A stretch of DNA of 64,000 bases from Anopheles merus (Eukaryota; Arthropoda; Insecta; Diptera; Culicidae). The translations under genes and the position numbers were made by a program. The notes under the pieces were generated by a model, which saw only the letters and a program-made list of their open reading frames with translations, ran no database searches and was not told the DNA's origin. Where the stretch lies: NCBI RefSeq assembly GCF_017562075.2, contig NC_054083.1, positions 53,892,442 to 53,956,441 of the forward strand. Reading direction: 5' to 3'. This document shows, in pieces, positions 12,749 to 25,600 of the stretch (positions within the stretch are counted from its first letter, which is position 1; each line of letters starts with the position of its first letter).

Positions 12749-13798
12749 GATAAATTGACTATTCTCGTGTGGTGCACGTGTCCTAAGTGTTGCTGTTACG
12801 GTTGGAATTGGAAGCGCAAAATTGCACACAAAATGCAGTTTTTTTGTTCTGGTGACTTAAGTGACTTAAAGTGAGTAATCAAAAACCATATATGCCTACA
12901 CACTTCTCCCCGTGAGTGCCCCATTTTTCCATTTGTTTTGGTTGTTGTTGTTGTTGTTATTGGAAGGCTCATCAACTAACATCGAACTGGGTCTTCAGCA
13001 GGACACCATCATTCCATACTTGCACACGCGGAATATTATATTGTGTCGTGATATCGTGCAGTTGCTTTACCATTTTTACACCTTTTTTTCGTGCCCGTGT
13101 TTGAGTGTATGTGTATCACCTACTCTTAAATATGCTATTTGTTGTCGTCGTGTTGTGTTTGTGTTGCTTAAGTAGTAGTAGATGTCATTCCTACTTCCGC
13201 CCCAATCAGTTGCACTCCCGCCGCCCGGTACCAAGCAGCAGTGCGTACTGCACGTACGTACGTGAGGGTGTTTGTGTTTTGAGAGTATTTTTCGAATTAA
13301 TTATTATCACACATTTTGTTTGAACAATATACGTTATGACGTTCAATTGCTGTTTTCTGACACACGTGATTTTTCCTTCTTTACATGTCTTCTCATCTTC
13401 AGAATACCAAACACAAAACAAACGTGCTATCGAACCAGAGCATCGAAGCAGAGAGTCGGATATGCAAAGATACATCATTTCTAGCCTTGGTAATATGCAA
13501 CCCATTAGGTGTACGTGCCGCTCCACTCACAGTACTGTACGTGAAAAGTCAAATTTGGAGTAGTATCGTTATAATCGCGCATTATAATAGCATTTATGCA
13601 ATTTTAGGTGACCGAAAATCGAGCAAAATGGATCTGAATTGTTTTGCGGCAGGCGTTTCTTTATATCCTTATCTATGTTCACATTTATTGCCATTGTCGT
13701 CATATTTAAAATGTATTCTACCCGCTGCCTATGCCTATGCGTTTCATCATTCTTGAAGACTTGAATGCTGCACTTAACAATCATCGGTTCGGTACTCG

Positions 13799-13904
<106 letters not shown>

Positions 13905-15349
13905 CTCTTTCTCTGTATTGTTGTTTTGTTGTTAGCAAACCATGCCGATGTAGCTACACCAGTCCCCAAACAAAAACGGCAACCAAATGGTACATTGCAG
14001 AGCACTATCAAACGACAATAACCGAGCTCACAACACATGCGGCACGATGGGATGCGTTCAGTCGACCATTCTTGTGCTTGCTGTTCTGAATGCTGTTGTT
14101 TAAGTTGTCGAACGAGCATCGGACGTTACTTGCTATGGGTCCGGCCTGCCTGCCTGCCTGCCTGCCTGCTTGCCTGTCCGATGCATGCGATTGAACTCGT
14201 CAGTAGCAAACGTCAATATGAACGTGTGGTGAACGTTCGGCTTCTGAACCGCCACTGCTGCTGCTGGATGGATTGATGGTTGTGTATGGCATGTTGAGCA
14301 CGGTAATATCGCGATTTTGTTTTCTCTTGGTTCTGGTGTAACACAAGTGACGTACTGTATTTTTTCAATAATAACTGCGCACAGCAGTATGTGCAAGTAT
14401 GGCGACACCTGCAATAAGTAGAATACTATTAGCATGTTTCATAGCGATTGCGATTGCGTGTGACGATGAGGAATATGTTGAAAGACATGTGTACTATTTG
14501 AACTTGAAATGCAGTGTAAGTGTATATGTGTGCATGTATGTGTGTGTATGACTGTAACATAAACAATATACTCACTTTAACGTAAATTGAAGGATACATC
14601 AAATAATATAAGTCCAGACAAACTTTTTTTAATAGAGAAATTGCTATGCAAAACATCTTCTGTAGATTTGGCTACTCTAGGCCTATTTGACACGATTTTG
14701 TCGTACATAAACATATAAACGCCTAAAAACGTACTGCTGACTTTTGTGCTAATTTTCGAGAGTCTAGTACTATGCAATCCCCAGGATGACCGAGAGCACA
14801 TGAGCAAAACAACATAAACACCACCTACCAGAGGAAACAACATTTTATCGCATTCTTTAGACAAGAGTCAAGAAACGCCAGCTTTATGTACCATGATGAT
14901 TATGCTTTTGCTTTAACTGTGACAGAGTTTATACGCGGGACAAACAATGGAACCTATCTAGAGCATTGCCAATGTGAATCCAATGAATGAGTTTACATTT
15001 TTAAAATATCGAGTTCCCACCAGAGTATGCAGAGTCTGGAATGTGATAGTTTCTATGCTGTTTGTATTGTAGTGATTGTAGCGGTTCATATTATATGGTT
15101 AATTTTAATACGTTTAACAACCATGTATGTTTGCACCCAATTAAGCTGTGCTGTCCAGATACCAACTGTACCAGTGAGGCCCGTTTTCTGCAGAGCTGCA
15201 TATTTTAAGAAGCGGTGGTGTCTCTACCAGTGTACTGCACAACCGAGTATGGAAACACCGTTCGTTTTCATTGCGCAAAAACCTTCAGTGGGCGCATTGG
15301 ATTGTTGCGCTTGCATGATACTACTACTCCGTTGCCAAGGCAAGATTGC

Positions 15350-15430
15350 TTAGAAACCAAAGTAGCCTGTGATGGTTGATGCAACCACGATCAGTAGAAT
15401 GGTTAGACATACCAGAATAATGATCTTCTT
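15350..15430 (-). CDS. Syx1A: Syx1A alternative last exon TM-4 (most distal)
   Basis: Phase-0 acceptor GAGCAG at 15431-15436; 26 residues then TAA. Reads [18 protein letters not shown] followed by TITGYFGF. Lysine pair then one transmembrane helix, ending in a Gly/Phe-containing luminal tail. The tail resembles the vertebrate syntaxin 1 IASTIGG-type ending more than the Drosophila one. It would be joined to the end of either SNARE exon. Confidence 0.9.
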   Translation of the reverse strand, partial: KKIIILVCLTILLIVVASTITGYFGF

Positions 15431-16514
15431 CTGCTCGATTCGTATGGATGGTGTGTAGTTTGTTGATGAATCGCACGCACGGGGACGGACAGGAGAAGGC
15501 GTTACGAGAATGAGCATGTCGGTCAGCGCGCGAGAAAAGAAAGTGTAAGATAAAATAAATAGAAACCAGGAATCCGATTGATTTATACTAAATTCGATTT
15601 AATAATAACGCAGAGAACGGATACACTAACAATAACATATGTCACACTTAAACAATAACCCCCTTTCTAGCGGAAATGAAACAAAACAAAGGATGGGTGT
15701 TGTGTTTGCGTTCGAAACCAAGGATAGAGTTCTGCATCGCACTAAATAAAATAATAATTGACACTCTTTTCTATTTGATCACAAGTTATGCTCGGTGTGC
15801 GTACTTTTGCTAAACATAAACATTTGTTTATTTACATTCGACCTAGCTATGTGGGGAGAATGCAATTGTTCTACGCTACAGTCAGCCTCTTGCTTCGTTT
15901 AGCGATTAGCATTTACTAAATCCTGTTCACAGGAGAACAGGGGCATCCATGGTGGTAATCGATTTCCTTTCTCTTCTTTTTTTGCTTTTGCTTTGTACAA
16001 AAAGGGCACTCGTGTTGTGCTAATAGTGCCACGTGGTCGAAATTGCTTTGCACACTACAACTACTGCTAGTACATACATAGTGCAAACACGCTTGAAGTT
16101 TAATGCTGTACGATCTAAGGCCATCAGGGGATCGGGGGATGGAAAATCCTACTCCGTGATGCACTGTTTGCAATACGTAACAAAATAAAAAAGAACACAG
16201 ACTTTGCTTTCGTTCAATTCCATTTACCTCTCCTACCCTGCAGAACAAATCGCTTGTGTCTAAAACCATAAGCAGCAACTAGCCTAAAGTTATATGTCTT
16301 CACAATTGATGGTTAAAAAACTATGGATCACAAATAAATCCGCTATCGTAAGTTCATACTACTCATATACAATTGAGCATACGTAAATAAGACCGTATCA
16401 GCGGCTTAAGTGTGCTGCATTTCTGAATAAATAATAAACATAAAAAACTAACAAAAAATATATAATACAATTTCTTCGAAACACGCTATAAACTTATGTG
16501 ATGTCGAAAGAATC

Positions 16515-16608
<94 letters not shown>

Positions 16609-19600
16609 TTGTGTGAGTGATGGAAAACGTTCACTATAAATTGACAGTAATATGTGTTATGTACCTGTGACAATTTACATATACTTGAAAAGAGATAGAC
16701 ACTGTTGTGCTGAGGTGAGTAGTAAGATAAAATTGGAGCGCTTGAAGAGTTATGTCGTTTCTATCTTGATTTAATTTCTATGTGGCATTTGAATGTACTC
16801 CGGTCTGATGCTCTTCACATTTCATTCCTCTTCTGTTTGATTTGTTTTGATTGCGGAGCTATTTGATTGTTTCTTCTTTCTCTTTTGTTGTTCTTACATA
16901 TTGGCTTTCACATTGGCTTCGAATCGCTTCTGCACGGCAACTGTCACTTGTATTTTCTACCAGTTCTTTTCTTCTTTACGTTCCAATATGAATGATGGCA
17001 TTTGAAAAGCGACGATGATAGCCATACCGTGCATCAAAAGTGTTTGGCATATGTAAAAAAATGGGATGCAGAGATTGGCGAAAAAGAAGCGGCTCAGTTG
17101 AGACATCCGCAATAACTGAACTATGCACAATTGGAAACTGGTTGACAAAGGTCGCAAACAATTCAGAAGGAGGAGAGTTTACCGCTAGTAAGCTTCCAAT
17201 TACTTTAGCTTCATGCACCTGGCACGATCAAATCTGCGTGGCGTAGCTGGTTTCCATAGAGATCGCTTTCTTTCTTTCTATGACTGTGCTGTCATCACCT
17301 TTGGCAGTCAATTCATTAGCAGTTTCTCGTAGTACACGACTATTTAAACATGAACGATGGTAGTACTGCCGGCCACACATTGCTTCTTTTTGCATTCCTT
17401 ATTTCGCCCAAAACGTCGTCGAAAGTTCGAAGCTGTTGAATGCAATACCAAACTAAAAATACAGAAATATTGGTGGTACGGATTTGGACTGAAAATGCGG
17501 CCTAGGCACCATTCATCGGTACACACACACACACGGGCACACGCATATATGCAATGCGGTTGTTCATCGCCTTTGGGAGTCCGCTGTTGGCGAATACGTT
17601 TGTGTGGGTTCTCTTTGTTCTGTTGGGAAGCAATGAACGATACAATTAACGGCTGAGTTTATTTTGTAGATATGGCAAACATATCTTGCTCGATATTGCT
17701 CCAGTGATCAACATAACCTACGAAGAAATGTACTCATATTCGCGTTCTATTTTTCGTTTTTTTCTCCCACACTCTCTCTCTCCTCTCTCACTCTCTCGCT
17801 TTTACTTTCTTTGACTAACTCTCTCGCTCTCTCTCTTTTTTGGATGAAGCATTTTTGGTCGTTTGCCGTTGTGTTATTACGATGGAAATTACGCTAGATT
17901 ATGTCCAGTTCCTTTTTCAATCCTTTTTTACCGGTTGTGTATGGATGTGTAACAACACTGATGTTGTTGTTTGTCAGAGATTTCAAACGCATAGCCGCAT
18001 AATGTTTCACGCTTTGTATGTAATGCGGAATCCGTACATCAATTTCATCTTAGTGTTCCTTTTACATGAAGTAGCTACTGACGTAGGATGCAACAATCAG
18101 CCCGAGCACGGTCAAACAGATCAGGATCATAATCTTCTTCTGCAGAGATGGAAGTGCAACACATCATCAGCAAACGTCATTAGAGGTGTTTCATTGTGTG
18201 TTTTTTGTGTGATTTTGTTGGTGATTGGTGACGGGGGAGAGAGAAACAGTTCAATTTAGTGATATACATTGGATTACTTGCCAGCATATTTATAATTGTT
18301 ACATCCCATATACAATAGGAATATAATTTTTTAAACTAAGCCACGCAAAAAACGGAACTAAAAGTTAGTTGCAAAACATTGCACCATTAAACCAATACGG
18401 TATACTAATATTCGGATTCAAAGATAAGAGTATACTAAGATACAACATGCAAAACAACAATAGAATATGTCATGGATATAAAATAAACATTTTAGTAAGT
18501 TATTCAAAACACATGTAATGCGACATTTCTTCATACACCAAAACCATAGCTTAATATTGTGAGCTATGATATTGGTGGGATGTATATAGTATAAATAGTA
18601 AGCAAGAAAACAGAACACATTCTGAAATTATGAGGTTATTTGAAGTGCCAATAATTGCTCAATAAGGTCTCAAACGACATATCGTTTGAATACATTTGTG
18701 CAATATACAAATCTTTTCAAATGAAGAACACAACTGACCAGTTAACTTATTTTTAGTGTTGTAAGTTTATAATAAAAGAGCAATAATAAAGCAAACAATA
18801 TCACACACGCACGAAACAACAGATTGCATCATGCACTCTTTCACACCCCCATTCATACTTAAGGAAAACTTGCTGCTGAAAAACACATTTGACATACACA
18901 ACTTTTTTAAATATAATTTAATTCTTTTATTTCGCACTAGAACCGCCATCATTGTATCTCTGCGTTTGATGTTGATCCAACAAAACTATTCACATTACTG
19001 AAGTTTGTGCGAAGTGTTTAAATGCAGAAATATATACAGAATCCCCCCAGAGCGTTCTTTTATATGCTGAGCATGGTTCGATTCACATCCGAATTGTACC
19101 ACGCAACAAAGGTTTACATTTTCCGATTATGATATACAAAGCTAAGTCTAGTAAACCTTTATAAACCCGACAAGACTGTGCTGGAGGACGAAAATACATA
19201 ACGTTGTCCAAAGTATATTTACCAGAAACGAAACAACATTCTATGAAACATGAGTCGCTTATATTGTTCATCTTTTATCACTCGCATACCAGTCGCAGTA
19301 TAAGAGTTTTACTAGACACTATTAACAATGATAAAGAATATTCTTACACAGATTTTTAAAAAGCACCTTCCACTTGTCAATCATTACTCTAAACGATTAT
19401 CACGCAAGCCTTAGTACCATGTATTTTCCGATCTGATTTTGTCATTCACTTACTGTTTCATGACAAGGGTTGGTGGCAATAAATAAAATAGTTACATGCA
19501 TATTAACAAAACTGAACTATACCATGTTTGTATTTCCCTTAGCTTTCATATAATTTTACGTACTCTTGACACGAGGCTAGGATTCCCGTGAACATTTCAT

Positions 19601-22600
19601 CATTGCAGTTATGTGTGTATGGAGATTTACAAACATTTGTATCGTGAATAGCACAAGTAAATGCGAATTTCTTAGTTGTTTAATTGCAAGGTCTTGTAAT
19701 TTTAGAACCATTTCCTTATTCTTCATGGTTGAAGAAATCGCGGTCCATAGCATAGTGGAGCGGTAATTATTTTGCATTAATTAAACAATAGTTTATTATT
19801 ATTGGTATCATTATCATTATTGTGCAACAAATTGTGGTAGTCCTTTTTCGCTTCTGGAATTTAGTACGAAATACGATTGAACGTTAGGCAATGTTCTGCA
19901 AATGATTGCAGCAAGTCCGCTGATGTTGATAATTATTGATAGATAACATACGATAACGATACATATATGCCGATACAGGCCGACAGACAGATTGGCCTGA
20001 TGAACGATGTTTGACTGATGTTTACGAACGGCATTTTAAATTCGCTTACTCGAAACTAGATTAAATAAGAAAAATAAGTAACAGAATGATGACCGTAACA
20101 AAGAGGCAAATCGCTATCATGATTTTTTTCTGCAAAACAAAAGAAAATAAAAGAAACATAATAAGAACCTCCTCTCCGTAGCAAACTTACAAACTTATGT
20201 ATCCCAGCACCATTTTAACAACTAAATAAAACAATTATAAGATTAATATCCAAGATATATGATAAAAAACTGTAAGTTTTGAACACAGGCGTCTGTTATT
20301 TTCATGCAAAATAGCTCTATGTTAATCGTTAAGTTATTATCTATAAATATTATCTTTCGCAATGGCTTGGTGCGACTCAAACACCACAATAAAGAAGAAA
20401 ATAATTCACCACACTCTTTTCAGACTCATTGGTTATAAGAAAATTAATTTCCAATTAATATTGCAATAGGATTAATCCTATTAAGAGTAAGATTTTAAAA
20501 CTGCTTTTACTACTCAAATGTTTTCCAACAAATTGAATGCGTCGAAAATCAGTATGCATTAAGGTGCACAACGTAAGTGAAGTTTTTACTTCTGAATTCT
20601 ACACAACTTTCACATTTCTTTATCTGTTCTGTCTTTTATATGGCAGAATACTTTCCCTAAAACATACATCCTTAGTAACATTAGCACACCACGAAAACAT
20701 ACCGATGGGGCAAGTGTGAGCATGTCGCTCTCCGATGTACCATCATCACACCATCAGCTATGCTCGGTTCACCGTCATTCTTTTTTTACTTCTACTGTTT
20801 CCCATGTGTTTGAGTGCGATTATGTTAAGTAGATTGCCAAGAATACTACTAATATAATAATAGCTATAAGAACACAAATAGCGATCCAGATTTTTTTCTG
20901 CAATGCAATAACAAAGGAAATGGAAATAGATAATTTAGGAAACGTTCGATACGAAAACAAAATATACATCACATTTGCATATTTTTTGCACACTATTAAT
21001 GGACATAAATAAAGGTATGTGAAGTACAATGACAAACCCAACCTCACAAAACAGCACACCACCAGGCACAACACAAAGGATTGTTTTGGTGCAGCCAGGT
21101 ATAACACATTGTTGACTTGTTGTTACTATAAAAGTGCACCGAACTTCCGTTTTACCATTTCCACAAATATGATTGCATGATTTTGCGTTCTTCTAGAACA
21201 TTAGAGACAAGACACAAGCTAAACGTGGACACAACAAACACAAGCATTTTTACATGAATAATCAACGAAACATATGATTAAACTTAACAATTTTCACATC
21301 CAGGTAGATAGTCGATATGACTATTCCCATATAACCTTTGAAACATTGGCGTAAATTGGACATATTTTATCGTGGTAGAGGAGTCAGTATCCTTACACAC
21401 ATTCTCCTTGATCTTCTTGTTCATTCAAAGTGCGGAAATCACTATTGATTTTAAAATTAAGACTATTGCTGTTAGTAAAATAATCAATTAATTGTTAGGA
21501 ATTCAGTTTGTACTATGATTGTGAGATTAATTAGTTGATGTTATACTTCCCATGTTGAATTAGAGTGCCACTAGTACAGAAACTGTGAAACGTGTTCATA
21601 ATCCTATTGACCTATTGATTAGTTTCAATAACAACAACAAAAAAACGTTCCAACAGGACCCATTCGGCAGTGGCAACCATGGCCTAGCAAACGTACCTTT
21701 CTGGCTTTGGACATATACTTGACGGCTTGGACCAAATCTTGTTGGCCCGTTGTAATGTAGTCCCGACTGTTTTCCACATGATACTCAATTCGGTCCACCA
21801 TTTCGCCCTTTCGTCCGAAGATGATGCACGTTGCACACCGATTTCAGAACGAACAACAGCATCACGGTGCAGATTTGACGTGGACGACCATGACAAGATC
21901 CCCATATCATCATAATGACCGGGTAGTGGCACACGTTCAGAATGGAAGTCATTTGGGGACGGCGTTTGTTGGATCCCATTTCGATTCGGATTGGTAACGT
22001 TGCGGGTGAGGGATTCGTATTTGGTTTCGCGCAAGTCGGACGAGGATTTGGATTTGGCGCGGTTTGAGATAGTTGGAAGTAGGAAGGGGAAGAGAGGATT
22101 TTTGGTGCGGCATGGTAGGCGAGGAGGTGTGTCAGTAGTTAAACGATCACCGGTATAAGCGGTATAAGAACCATTGCGGAAAGTAGAAGTACAGTTACCG
22201 ATAGTCAACCCGGATGCGGATGCATTATCGTTGGTGACGTTGTGGTCGCCAGTTTTCCGCGGAGAAGACAAACTCGGCAAAACCCGCAAAGGGAGAAGAA
22301 CAAAGACATCATTGTAGCAAAATAAAGTTGTTTCAGAGGTCATGGTGATTAATAGCAGCGAGACCGGGACCAATAGTCATATTTATTAGTGCAAAGAGTG
22401 TAGGAAGTCCAATAGGCCGTTCGTGCACACAAGAATATGTTGTTAAGACGAGAGTAAGAATATGCCAAATAACCAGTAAAAATCATCAAACATCGTACAA
22501 ACAAGGTATCCCAGGGAAACAAGATTAATGTTGCCATATCCAACGGAGCAGAGCAGTTAAACGCACAAACATTATTTATCACCCATTCGCGATCGCACAT

Positions 22601-25600
22601 AATCACACATTCAATGCGGTTTATTTTCACCATTCACACACATACGCAACAATTTAAATAACGAAAACATAACATAGCAATGCATTAAAAAGGCGTATGA
22701 AATATAGCAAGCAACAGTTGGAAGTGTCAAGGAAATTAAAACATTATTTTCAAGCAGGCATTTTGGATCAATATCATGCAGAATAAAGCAGTACATTTTA
22801 TAGTGCAATGTTTATTTAAACATAAACCCAAAACCAAAAAAATAAAACAAAATCAAATCCCCAGTTAGATTTACATACAACATTGATGTTAGTAAAAGGA
22901 ATCAACGGATAGAGGAATGGTAAGGGGTCATGAGCGGTTTAGCGGGATATCGCGCATGTTTGTTTGCCCCGACATGCCCATTATTTTCCATGGCATGTGA
23001 CATACAAAACGCAACGATTACCCAAAGGTCGAGGATTTTATAAACGGATGAAAAGAAAAAAAAAAGAAAAAAAACACACAAAATTAGCAAAAAAGTCTGT
23101 TGGTTTACTCACCCGGCGGGCTTTGCTTTGATATTTAAGCGCTTTCTTTGTGTCTTGTGTCGCTGTTTGAACATAATCCATTGCATGTTCGACGTGATAT
23201 TCTATACGATCAATCATTTCACCCTATAGAAGAAGGAGGTAGTATTTTTGGATGATATTTTTCTTCACGAACTTATCGTAACCGGTGATCTTTTTGAGCA
23301 AAGTTTACACTACTAGTGTCTTGTGATTGTGGTTGCATATATTGCTGTATACTGAGGTATGTTGTATTTACTGATCACATGTGAACACTCAACTACGCTG
23401 AATGTGCGTATGGGTTTATTTTGTATGAAGTACACCTAATGGTATCCATCAATGAAAACAACAATTTCACAATAGCATTTCAACTGGGCTTGATTGTTTA
23501 GCTTACAAAGTGGTACGAAGGTAAAGCTAGTTAATACATACACACATACAGACGGTGCGTTATAGTCAGGTGATGAAGAGGAATTCTTTTAAGCAATTTT
23601 TATGAGTTTCACATTAAAGTACAACACAAGTTTTTCATCCAAATACATACACGGCATACACAACATTTACATAGAGACGCTTTCGACAGAAGTTGATACT
23701 TTGGTTTAGTTTTTACAACCTATTTGTACAAGACTTAATGTTTTACCGGACAGTGAAAGATTTTACATGAAACAGGTAGAAATAGAGATAGAAAGATACA
23801 TCGATTTACAAATGTCCACCTATCTATTATGCATTACGTAGCAATACAAAACAAACATTGAAACAGATAGATAGGCGTATCTGTTACAATAATTGAACAA
23901 TAGAATCGTACAACAAATTTCACAATTCAGTTCAAACATGATTGATCTCATTCGAGGCAGCCATCTCTTGACAGAGGGCTAGGCTGTAAGATCGGCCATT
24001 AAGGCGTGTTACCATTCATACTAGTAGCTGTACATTCTAAAACGAAGAACTATTCGTCGATGTTACTCGGGCGTATTTTGGATTGTTCCAACTAACAGTA
24101 TTCTCAACTCGTAGCTAGCTCGTTGTGTCTAATCATTCTAGCAGCTCCTTAGCCTCCAAAGTAGCGCTTGAGGATCAACGCAAAGTCCTTTTGTCTCCCA
24201 GTGCACTGAGTGCACCTGTTTGAACCAGCATCTGGCATGATGATGTTTTCAATCTGCATCTGAACACTGTATTCAACAACACCGTGGAACCGGTTTAAAG
24301 TTCCACGGTATTGGAACAGCTATCAGGCAACTAAGAACTGTTTACTCTACTAGAAGAACGTAATGTGGTGGTTGAACACCATTTAATACAAAGTTATCAT
24401 GAGTTCTCTCTAACATAAGGGACTGATATTAAAATTAGAAAGAAAAAAAAGCGGAGGAAGAAAAATGACAAATAAATAAACACAATATTTATGCTCATGC
24501 TTGGTATGTTTGGAATCGTAAATCGGAAGCCATAATTTAAAATTAATTACTGCTCATAAACCATTATGTCGAATCTTCGTAGTCAAATCACACCCCTTAA
24601 ATTCTTTTGTTACTTAGCAAAAAACGATATTTAGTTCACACCATGTATGATCGAGCCTGTAGCAAATTGTAATAGGTGTATCAAACAAACAACAAACAAA
24701 AGTGTAGATGGATTGGTGCTCACGGGTGTATGTACTATTAATGAATGCCATGATCTGATGTACATTTTAAAGAAAGGAAAAAAATTGGCTTAGTGTTTAA
24801 TACTTGATTAAAATTGGATTAATTAGGTGTGTCAAAAATACGATCGATCTTGAATTGAAACTCAACACTGGTAAATGCAGCTAGTGTCTTATTACACGAG
24901 TCCCAGGACTTTCTCTGCGACCGTGCGTCATACAAGGGAAAGCGAAACGGATGATATTTCATTCCACTTCTTACGATGCTACTGCGAGATACGTTACACA
25001 CATACAAGAGCGGATGATACAAAAGCCATGCATAGCAACTGTCAACCTTACCTGACTTTCAACCAACATAGCCATATCCATGAACATATCATGCAGTTCC
25101 CTAATTGAATTTTCCAATTTTATAATATCCGCATGTCGAGCTTCGATATCTGCCAGCGTTTGCTTGGCTTGCTGAGTCTCCATGATGATCTACAGAATAT
25201 ACACGAGAAGATGAATAAGACAGAAACGAAAACCAGACAAAAGATGTTGGATTAGAATTGTGTAGCTGATAACAAACGAAATGCATTAAGCACTGCACAT
25301 TTCTCTGCACTTGAATGCACTTCGCGCGAGACTGTGTCGTTTACCCCCTGCGTGAAGACGGCTGAGTTTCCTTGCTCTAACATTTCCTCAAGTTCTTCGT
25401 TTGTTGTAGCTCTACCCGCTGCAAAGTATCGAGTACAAACAAATGGGTTAGAGGCAGTTAATCTTGCAGTGGCATGAAAATTTGTGACTAACTAATTTCC
25501 AGTTGTCGTTGTATTCTTCCTTTGCAACGCTCTCGGTAGTCCGTCTGGGTCCGGTTGTACTCCGTCATGACCTCGACAAACTTGCGCGACAGAGCCGAAT

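Larger units (their letters stand above)
15431..21696 (-). other. Syx1A introns and alternative 3'UTRs
   Basis: AT-rich sequence between and around the four last exons. Contains the UTRs of TM-1 to TM-3 and a (GT)45 microsatellite at 16517-16607. No further KK-hydrophobic exon with an AG acceptor was found; the AAGAAGATC at 21412 lacks an acceptor and a hydrophobic run. No nested gene was recognised. Confidence 0.5.

Noticed and set aside
21405..21440. AAGAAGATCAAGG on minus, like the start of a fifth Syx1A anchor exon
   Set aside because: No AG acceptor directly before it and the following residues (ENVCKDTDS) are hydrophilic.
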